Shown here in pieces: positions 15,935 through 22,457 of a DNA stretch of 28,051 bases (position 1 is the first letter of the stretch; every line of letters starts with the position of its first letter). Source of the stretch: CAWUKT01 sp963923035 (lineage in GTDB: Bacteria; Bacteroidota; Bacteroidia; J057; JADKCL01). The stretch covers positions 1 through 28,051 of the forward strand of contig CAWUKT010000095.1 in the NCBI GenBank assembly GCA_963923035.1. The letters are read 5' to 3'. The notes beneath the pieces are model-generated. The model saw nothing but the letters and a program-made list of their open reading frames with translations. It ran no database searches and was not told where the DNA came from. A program made the translations under genes and the position numbers.

Positions 15935-16597
15935 TCATGGGGAGAGAACTGTTGGGATGGATTGGTGCCGCACCAATTCCCATTCGGTGCTGTCGGTCCA
16001 GGCGTGGCGGATGATTCCGGTTCCCTGGCTCACCCAAATCTCCCGCAACATCGGTACGGTATCGGCCCGGGCTGAATCCCACGGGATCAATTCGAGTTCC
16101 AGGGTCCGGCCGTAGTCGGTCCCATTGAGGGTGAAGGCCGGGTACTCCTGGCGCAGGATGAGGCGGTTGTCTTCATAGGGAAACAGGCTTTGGTCGTCTC
16201 CGGTCAGGAGCACCTGGCCGGAAGCGGTGAAGGTTTGCTCGGGGGAATAGTAGAATTCGGCCCAATCAAAGCTCCAGGTGGTATAGGGCGCAAAGGCAAA
16301 GCAGTCCCAGAATCCCCGTTTTCCCCGCCACTCAATCTCCTGCAAGCGCAAATCCGATTGTTCCTCCAACTCCCGTCCTCCATTGATCACCGAGTACTGG
16401 TCCGAAACGATGAACAAACTGTCGGTTACGGCCGGATTGCCCACCTGCTCGTAGACCCAATAGCTTTCCGCCTCGTACAAGGCGAACGAGGCGACCTCCC
16501 CCGAAATCGGGGTATAGGACTCCTGGTAGCAATCAATGCCCAGGAACAAGACCACAGCCGACAAGAGAAACAAAGGTTTGAGGGGATGGATGCGCAT
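15935..16597 (-). CDS. Hypothetical exported protein
   Basis: A 220-residue protein of no recognised family. A hydrophobic leader (about residues 8-22) ends LFLGIDCYQ; Cys23 could be lipidated, but GID is a poor lipobox, so lipoprotein status is uncertain. The rest is rich in Trp, Tyr and acidic residues with beta-strand-like stretches (YWVYEQVGN, TTWSFDWAEFYYS, LELELIPWD), as in many small surface proteins of Bacteroidota. It starts 21 bp after the upstream lipoprotein's stop, with a TATCTTTTG box directly before its ATG, so it may be both cotranscribed and separately transcribed. A 12-bp palindrome (GGATGCGCATCC, 16588-16599) covers the start codon. Confidence 0.7.
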   Translation of the reverse strand: MRIHPLKPLFLLSAVVLFLGIDCYQESYTPISGEVASFALYEAESYWVYEQVGNPAVTDSLFIVSDQYSVINGGRELEEQSDLRLQEIEWRGKRGFWDCFAFAPYTTWSFDWAEFYYSPEQTFTASGQVLLTGDDQSLFPYEDNRLILRQEYPAFTLNGTDYGRTLELELIPWDSARADTVPMLREIWVSQGTGIIRHAWTDSTEWELVRHQSIPTVLSP

Positions 16598-16618
16598 CCC
16601 AAAAGATACGAAAAAGCC

Positions 16619-17104
16619 TTAGTTCAAAGCCAATTCGACCTGACATTCACAGGGAAAAACCTGGAAGATCAACGCATTCATAGGATGGTCAATCCAACCT
16701 CGGCCGTAGATCTGAACTTCCTCTGCCTCACCGGTTTTCGGATTGGTGAGGGTATTGAATTGATCGGGGATGGAAAACTCCCAACCGTCGACCTCGGCCT
16801 GGATGGGTTCATCGTAGAGGTAGCCCTCGATCTGGAAATAGCGGTTGCCGAGGGGAGATTCGGTGAGGCGGTGGACCTCGACCGCAGAAGAATCCAAACT
16901 CGTTCCCCACTGCAATCCCCGGTCATAGGTACCGAGGAACCGGTCGATCTGACGCCGGTCACAATTGGGGCCTTCGAAGCCCAATGCACATTCCTTGACC
17001 TGGGTGAATTTGATGGCCTCGTCCAAGTCCTGGTCACCCGACACATCCACGGAGCAGGATGACAGGAGCAGCAAGAGGAAACCAAACAATGTGAGATTCT
17101 TCAT
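16619..17104 (-). CDS. Small lipoprotein with EGF-like cysteine segment
   Basis: A 161-residue lipoprotein. The ATG at 17104 is preferred over a TTG nine bases upstream, because it starts directly at MKNLTLFGF and a CATCTTTG box (complement of 17111-17118) overlaps the TTG. The lipobox LLSSC places the lipidated Cys at residue 17. Residues 37-60 read CALGFEGPNCDRRQ then FLGTYDRG, resembling the end of an EGF-like module followed by the FLGTY start of a domain common in Bacteroidota lipoproteins. Two more Cys lie near the C terminus (PCECQV). Function unknown; it is probably anchored in the outer membrane. It precedes another small exported protein on the same strand. Confidence 0.75.
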   Translation of the reverse strand: MKNLTLFGFLLLLLSSCSVDVSGDQDLDEAIKFTQVKECALGFEGPNCDRRQIDRFLGTYDRGLQWGTSLDSSAVEVHRLTESPLGNRYFQIEGYLYDEPIQAEVDGWEFSIPDQFNTLTNPKTGEAEEVQIYGRGWIDHPMNALIFQVFPCECQVELALN

Positions 17105-17203
17105 TGAGGCCAAAGATGAATGTCGGGTCCTTAAAAAAATGACGGAACTTTGACATTTTCAAAAATAAATAACCTGGGAGCATCTCCTATTGTTTCTCCC
17201 CCT

Positions 17204-17238
17204 AAAAAAGGAAAAAGGGCCACCGAAGCAGCCCTTTT
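17204..17238 (-). terminator. Terminator after the LRR/T9SS gene
   Basis: AAAAGGGC (17213-17220) pairs with GCCCTTTT (17231-17238) across a 10-nt loop. On the minus strand it lies about 26 nt past the LRR gene stop and is followed by two T-rich stretches (complements of 17204-17209 and 17212-17216). It may also work on the plus strand, which reads TTTTCTTAG after the stem. Confidence 0.7.
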
Positions 17239-17263
17239 CTTAGCAGACGATTCTAAACCAGGG

Positions 17264-19561
17264 TCATTTTTTGATTACACGGAGGGAATAGGTGCCATAA
17301 GAATTGTGAAGACGGAGGAAATAAATGCCACCGGGCTGGCCGGTGAGGTCCACGACGGCCTCCGTCCCAAAGGTCCGGGGCGCCTGTACCCGTTGTCCCA
17401 GAGCGTTCCAAATCTCCAGGCTTGTATTCCCCCGGGCCGAGGGGCCCTCCCAGACGACCGTGAGGTCGCCCGAAGTAGGGTTCGGGAACGCCCGCAACCA
17501 TCCCAATGCAATCGGGTCTACCGTACCGACCGGCTCTCCAAACAGCGTGGTGGCCGTATTGGTGATGATGGGGGCGTTGAAATCGAAGTAAATGGCGGCC
17601 CGGTTGCCGATGACAGTGCCGTCGGGCAGGCCGGCTTCTGGCTTGAACCGGAACTGGACGTAGCCCTGGGAGCCGGCCGGATCAGACAGGCTATCGGGAA
17701 GCATGATGTCCGCGAACTTGAAGTTCAGCACGCCCTGGGCCAGGCTGGTCTGAACACTGTGACTCGCTTCCAAGAGTTGGAAGGAGTCCCAGTCGAGATC
17801 GGCCGACAGGGTATCCGCGATGCGGATATTGAAGGCCGGGGCGGTTCCTGTATTCTGGAAGCGCACGGTATAGTAAATCCAATCGGCGAAGCCAGGTTCG
17901 ACCTCGGCCGGATAGACCAATTTGTCATTGGGGTCGTAGGAGTTGACCACGTCGTAGCACAGGGAAAGGGTATTGTTGGTGGGATTGTTGTCCCCCGCGG
18001 ACGGGGTCACCGTGACGTCCACGCAGATAGTATCGCCCGATTGGGCGGTGGTATCGGTATTGAAAATCAAGCGGAAGTCCCGGCTGGCGTCGACCGTGTC
18101 AAAGTCCATCGCCGGATAGGTAAAGCTCAGGCCACTGGCCGTCGGCACCACCGAACCGGGGGACGGTCCGACATAGCTCACCGGCCCCGAGACGTTGACG
18201 GTCACCGTGCCGATCACACCCGCCGCACAATTCAGATTGTAGAAATTGGAGAGGTCACCCGCCCGGATGCGCAGTTCGTGGTCCTGGCCGGGGAAGACCC
18301 AGCCGACCGGTGCGGCCGACATCGCGCCCACATCGAATCCAGTGGGACAGCCCACTTCAAAGTTCACGTCCTGTACGAACGGAGAGGCGGCCGGAACCAC
18401 CAGGGTGGAGTCCAACCCGGGCTGAACGCAGTTGAAGGTGATGGGGGCATTGGCCACGTCGAGTTCAACCTTGTAGGTCCCTGCTCCAGCGGGGAATTGG
18501 TACACGCCATTGCTGGCCGTGGTCACCGAGCCAATCTGGTTGTTGCTGTTGTCGAACAACAGGAGCGGAATATTGGTCGCCGCCATGTCCAGGACACCAA
18601 AGGTGCAGTTAGCGTCGATATCTTCATACGCATAGCCACTGATGCCTTCCACCGTGATACAACCATTGGGATTGTTGACGGGATCGTTCGGTTGGCACAG
18701 CGGTAGGGCCAACAGACTGGGAGACATCACAGGCAGGTAATTGGGGACGCAGGTCAGGTTATTGCCATCCGCAGACAAGGCGAACAGCCCCAAGGGCAGT
18801 TCAGGCAGACACGCCAGTTGATTCTGCGAGACGTTCAGGTTGACGAGATTTTGCGGAAGCGCTGGTAGGGAAGTCAATTGGTTGGCAGCCGCCTGCAAAG
18901 AAAAAACGGAGGGCGGAATGGAGGGCAAGGCGCTCAAATTGCAACCCGAGACCTCCAGAAAAACCAGATTGGGAGGCAGGGTAGGCAACGAGCCCACGGC
19001 ATTTCCTCTGATATCCAGGGAACGCAATCCCTGAGGGAGCGGAGGTACGGTAGTCAGGTTCGAACGGGAGTAAACCAGCGTACTGAGGTTCGTCGGTAAG
19101 GAGGGAAAGGTTGTGAGAAAAACACTGTCCAATCTGAGTGACTGAAAGAAGCTGGGCAAAGGCGGCAATGAAGTGACGGGGTTGCGGGACAGATCGACTT
19201 CCCGGAGACTGATGGGGAAAGAAGGGATATTCCCGATGTCATTGTCCGCAGCATCCACCTCTTTGATACAGCACTTGACGGGAGGCCAGGTCAGCAAGTC
19301 GTTGTCCCGGCAATTGAGTACCTCCAATTGATCAAAAAACTGGATTCCCCAGAGGGCGACGATGCCCTTGCCGCTGACATCCACGTTCTTGACTGTGGTG
19401 ATCGCGGTACATGTCGTATCCATTTGGTTGCCCAGCATGCACTGAGGGTAATTCTGCTGGAGCCAGGAAGCAAAGTTGGCGTCGAAGATCGTAATGTACT
19501 GGGCCGAGACGGTACCGGCAAAGGCCATCCAGGCCACAAGGGTAGCAATTAATAGTCGCAT
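17264..19561 (-). CDS. Leucine-rich-repeat surface protein with T9SS sorting domain
   Basis: A 765-residue exported, probably adhesive protein. The ATG at 19561 is chosen because it begins the signal peptide (residues 1-20, ending GTVSAQ); the frame stays open 40 codons further upstream without export features. Residues about 75-285 hold around nine short 20-21-residue LRRs with the pattern LPxLPxxLxxLxxxxNxLxxLP, the bacterial type seen in YopM/IpaH proteins. Residues 303-402 look like an SdrD-type B or carboxypeptidase-regulatory beta domain (GYAYEDIDANCTFG). Residues about 405-670 are beta-sandwich modules including SYDPNDKLVYPA and GNRAAIYFDFNAPI, a pairing typical of a common Bacteroidota domain next to sorting signals. 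Residues 688-765 are a T9SS type A domain (LRAFPNPTSGDL, LGQRVQAP, PGGIYFLRL). It is likely a surface protein binding protein or carbohydrate partners; the ligand is unknown. Confidence 0.88.
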   Translation of the reverse strand: MRLLIATLVAWMAFAGTVSAQYITIFDANFASWLQQNYPQCMLGNQMDTTCTAITTVKNVDVSGKGIVALWGIQFFDQLEVLNCRDNDLLTWPPVKCCIKEVDAADNDIGNIPSFPISLREVDLSRNPVTSLPPLPSFFQSLRLDSVFLTTFPSLPTNLSTLVYSRSNLTTVPPLPQGLRSLDIRGNAVGSLPTLPPNLVFLEVSGCNLSALPSIPPSVFSLQAAANQLTSLPALPQNLVNLNVSQNQLACLPELPLGLFALSADGNNLTCVPNYLPVMSPSLLALPLCQPNDPVNNPNGCITVEGISGYAYEDIDANCTFGVLDMAATNIPLLLFDNSNNQIGSVTTASNGVYQFPAGAGTYKVELDVANAPITFNCVQPGLDSTLVVPAASPFVQDVNFEVGCPTGFDVGAMSAAPVGWVFPGQDHELRIRAGDLSNFYNLNCAAGVIGTVTVNVSGPVSYVGPSPGSVVPTASGLSFTYPAMDFDTVDASRDFRLIFNTDTTAQSGDTICVDVTVTPSAGDNNPTNNTLSLCYDVVNSYDPNDKLVYPAEVEPGFADWIYYTVRFQNTGTAPAFNIRIADTLSADLDWDSFQLLEASHSVQTSLAQGVLNFKFADIMLPDSLSDPAGSQGYVQFRFKPEAGLPDGTVIGNRAAIYFDFNAPIITNTATTLFGEPVGTVDPIALGWLRAFPNPTSGDLTVVWEGPSARGNTSLEIWNALGQRVQAPRTFGTEAVVDLTGQPGGIYFLRLHNSYGTYSLRVIKK

Positions 19562-19729
19562 AGTTCGTAAGAGATCGATTTTTTTTGTTCCCGCAATATA
19601 CCCAGCGAACCCTCCCTTTTGCCCTTTCTCCTCTTGAACGGTCCCTTTCCCCCGGCGTTTGGTTTCAAATCCTTTGCCCAATGGTTTCTGTTCCTTTGCC
19701 CTTTTCTCCCCCTCTCCTCCCCTCTTCGC
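19562..19729. other. Intergenic spacer upstream of the LRR gene
   Basis: 168 bp between the PriA stop and the LRR gene start. The plus strand is pyrimidine-rich (about 19600-19735). On the minus strand TATATTGC (complement of about 19593-19600) lies roughly 30 nt before the LRR start and is a possible -7 box. No terminator hairpin was seen for PriA. Confidence 0.4.
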
Positions 19730-22201
19730 TTACATCGGGTCGACGTCCACCACGATCCGCATGGACTTGTTCTCGGCATTGCGGTAGTAGAAGTCGATGC
19801 GGGCCGCGAGGATTTCCCGGAGCCGTTTGACATTGGAGCCGCGGGTGATCTTGAGCAACGCCACCTGCCGATACTCGTTGCGGAGGCGGGTGACATGTGG
19901 GTATTCGGGCCCGAGCAGGCCCTTCCCGAAGGTCGGCAACAGGATATTGCGCAGCGCCTCGGCCTGCGCCTCGAGGAACAACTGGTTCTTGTGGCGAAGT
20001 TCGATGCGGATGAGGCGGGTAAACGGCGGGTAGTGGAGCTGCTTGCGGTTCTCCGATTCGAGGTCGAAGAAAATGCCGTAGGGCTGCTGCAAGACCTGGA
20101 GAACGGGATTATCGGGCAAAAAGGTCTGGATCATCACCCGCCCCTTCTTGCTGGAGCGGCCCGCCCGGCCGCTGACCTGCGTGAGCAACTGGTACGCATG
20201 TTCATAGGCCCGGAAGTCGGCGAAATTGAGCATCAGGTCGGCCTCGACCACGCCCACCAGGGTCACATTGTCGAAGTCCAAGCCCTTCGACACCATCTGC
20301 GTCCCCACCAACAGGTCCACCTGGTGCTCCTCAAATTGGCGGATCAACTTCAGGAAGCCGGTCCGCGACCGCGTCGTGTCCAGGTCCATCCGCGCAATCC
20401 GCGCCTCTGGAAACAAGGCCTGCAATTCCTCTTCAATCCGCTCCGTCCCTATCCCCTGTTGCTTCAATTCGTAGCTCCCGCACTGCTCGCACTTGCTGAA
20501 CTCGTAATCGGTATAGCCACAGTAGTGGCACCGCAGTTCGCCCTTCCGCTTGTGGAAGGTCAGCGTGATGTCGCAATTGATGCAGCGGGGCACATGGCCG
20601 CAGTTCATGCAGGTCAACCAGGGCACAAATCCCCGGCGGTTCTGGAAGATGATTCCCTGTTCCTTGCGCTGGAGGGTCTCGTCGATGGCTTTGAGGAAGG
20701 GCTGGGAAAAATAGCTCTTGAGGAGGCGCTTCTTCCGCTGTTCGCGCATGTCGATGATGTGCAAGGCCGGGAGCTCGGCCTTGACTGCCCGGTTCTTGAT
20801 CTCGACGAGGGTGAACTTGCCGAGACGGGCATTGTAATAGGACTCGAAGGAAGGGGTCGCGGAGCCCAGCAGCACCCGCGCACCGAAGAGGTGCGCCATG
20901 TAGATCGCCACGTCGCGGGCGTGGTAGCGGGGATTCGGTTCGTTCTGCTTGAAGCTCGTGTCGTGCTCCTCGTCGACCACGATGAGCCCCAGGTTCTTGA
21001 ACGGCACGAAGATCGAGGACCGTACCCCAATGACCACCCGAAAGTCCCCCGAGATGACCTTCTGCCAGATCTCCACCCGCTCCGCATCGTTGAAGCGGCT
21101 GTGGTAGACCCCGACCAGTTCTCCGAACTCGGACTTGACCTTGTCGATGATCTGTTGGGTCAGGGCAATCTCCGGCAGCAAATACAATACATCCTCGCCC
21201 CGGTCCAGGGCCTCGCGGATCAGGTCAATGTACAAATGGGTCTTGCCCGCCCCGGTCACGCCGTGCAAGAGCACGGGCTGGGTCGGCTTCTCTTCGAACG
21301 AGCTGCGGATCTTGGCCAGGGCCGCTGCCTGCTCGTCGGTATAGGTGATTTCTTTTTCCTTTTTCTTGAACTCCAACGCCGCCACCCGATCCGCTTTCAC
21401 CTCAAACTCCTCCAGGATCCCCTTCTTCACCAGCGATTTGATCGAGCTGTCCGCCCCGTCCACCCGTTTCTTCAGCACCGCCTTCTGCAATTCATTCTGT
21501 TGGAACCATTCGCTCACCACCAACATCAGCACCTCCTCCTGCCGCGGGGCATTGGTCAGGCTGTCGAAGGCCTCTTTCAGGGCCTCGTCGTTCTGGAATT
21601 CAGGCGCCAGGCGGATGAACTTGATCATCTTCGGCTTGTAGCCCGTTTGGAGGCGGTGACCCCGGCGGATGAGGCCGCGGGCTTCCAGGTTGCGGAGGCG
21701 GTTGGCGGGGGAATTGATGTTCCAGATTTCGCCGACTTCCTTGGCGGTGAGGACTTTTTGGTGGTGGAGAATGGAAAACAGTTGGTAGGTCGGCTCATCC
21801 AGGTCGAGGTCTTCCCAATCTTCGAGGTCGATCCACTCGACGATGGCCTCGGACTCGAGCTTGAGGCCCGAGGGCAAGGACGCCTTGAGCACTTCGCCTT
21901 CGGTGCAGAAGTAGTAGAAGGCCATCCATTCAAACAGCTCCAGCTGTTTGGGGAGCAGGACGGGCTGGTCGTCGGGCACGTCCTCAATGGGCTTGAGCTG
22001 GCGGTGCTCGCCGATCTCGGGTTGCTCGTAGAGCCGTTTGACGACGCCGGTATAGAGCTTGCTCTTGCCGAAGTGGACCACGACGCGGCTGCCGACCGCG
22101 ATGCGGTCGGTATAGGCGGCGGAGACCCGGTAGTCGAAGTTCGACTTCACGGGTACGGGCAGGATGACTTCGGCGATAAGGGTCACTTCGTTGTATTTCA
22201 C
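19730..22201 (-). CDS. priA: Primosomal protein N' (replication restart helicase PriA)
   Basis: An 823-residue 3'-5' superfamily 2 DNA helicase that reloads the replisome at stalled forks. The N-terminal DNA-binding domain begins AEVILPVPVKSNFDYRV, as in other PriA proteins. Motor motifs are the Walker A GVTGAGKT (314-321), LLPEIALT (341-348), DEEH (410-413), GSATPS (446-451) and, in the second lobe, GTQMVSKGLDF and QVSGRAGRS. Eight cysteines at 531, 534, 540, 543, 558, 561, 571 and 574 form the two Zn sites inserted in the helicase core. Length is somewhat over E. coli PriA (about 730). The start used is GTG at 22201, with TTTG (complement of 22206-22209) four bases upstream. It stands alone; neighbours do not look functionally related. 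Confidence 0.96.
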   Translation of the reverse strand: MKYNEVTLIAEVILPVPVKSNFDYRVSAAYTDRIAVGSRVVVHFGKSKLYTGVVKRLYEQPEIGEHRQLKPIEDVPDDQPVLLPKQLELFEWMAFYYFCTEGEVLKASLPSGLKLESEAIVEWIDLEDWEDLDLDEPTYQLFSILHHQKVLTAKEVGEIWNINSPANRLRNLEARGLIRRGHRLQTGYKPKMIKFIRLAPEFQNDEALKEAFDSLTNAPRQEEVLMLVVSEWFQQNELQKAVLKKRVDGADSSIKSLVKKGILEEFEVKADRVAALEFKKKEKEITYTDEQAAALAKIRSSFEEKPTQPVLLHGVTGAGKTHLYIDLIREALDRGEDVLYLLPEIALTQQIIDKVKSEFGELVGVYHSRFNDAERVEIWQKVISGDFRVVIGVRSSIFVPFKNLGLIVVDEEHDTSFKQNEPNPRYHARDVAIYMAHLFGARVLLGSATPSFESYYNARLGKFTLVEIKNRAVKAELPALHIIDMREQRKKRLLKSYFSQPFLKAIDETLQRKEQGIIFQNRRGFVPWLTCMNCGHVPRCINCDITLTFHKRKGELRCHYCGYTDYEFSKCEQCGSYELKQQGIGTERIEEELQALFPEARIARMDLDTTRSRTGFLKLIRQFEEHQVDLLVGTQMVSKGLDFDNVTLVGVVEADLMLNFADFRAYEHAYQLLTQVSGRAGRSSKKGRVMIQTFLPDNPVLQVLQQPYGIFFDLESENRKQLHYPPFTRLIRIELRHKNQLFLEAQAEALRNILLPTFGKGLLGPEYPHVTRLRNEYRQVALLKITRGSNVKRLREILAARIDFYYRNAENKSMRIVVDVDPM

Positions 22202-22457
22202 GGGTCAAATGGCAGCGACCAGGTGCCCCGGCTTCCGACGGGACCAGTGAGGGCACTGCGATTCAATGCTTCGCACAGGGTGCAAATATGCAAATTCTCC
22301 GGGGGATTGATCGGTGGATGTCCATTGCTTTTCTCAGGAGGCAAAGATGCACAATCCCACGGGAATTCCGGAGGAGAGGAAGACACCAAAATGGCCCCAC
22401 CCGAACAGTCTCCGGGTGGGGCGAAATCATCTTAGGACGGACGTACTGCTTTCCATA
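22202..22457. other. Intergenic spacer between priA and the prion-like gene
   Basis: 256 bp. It contains the terminator of the preceding minus-strand gene (22394-22422) and must contain the priA promoter, for which only TTTG next to the GTG start was seen. Small open frames here show no recognisable content. Confidence 0.5.
22394..22422 (-). terminator. Terminator after the prion-like gene
   Basis: A perfect 10-bp stem (GCCCCACCCG at 22394-22403 with CGGGTGGGGC at 22413-22422) with a 9-nt loop starts 36 nt after the stop codon. On the minus strand it is followed by CATTTTGG, a short T-run, so termination is likely though the tail is modest. Confidence 0.7.

Noticed and set aside
17150..18706. 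A 518-codon plus-strand open frame opposite the LRR gene
   Set aside because: It has repeated Gly/Val/Arg/His content without domains and is antisense to a gene with signal peptide, LRRs and sorting domain.
19619..22435. A 938-codon plus-strand open frame opposite priA
   Set aside because: It is nearly as long as priA itself, but its translation is a Leu/Val/Glu/Gly/Asp-rich shadow with no motif, while the minus strand carries complete PriA helicase and Zn-binding motifs.
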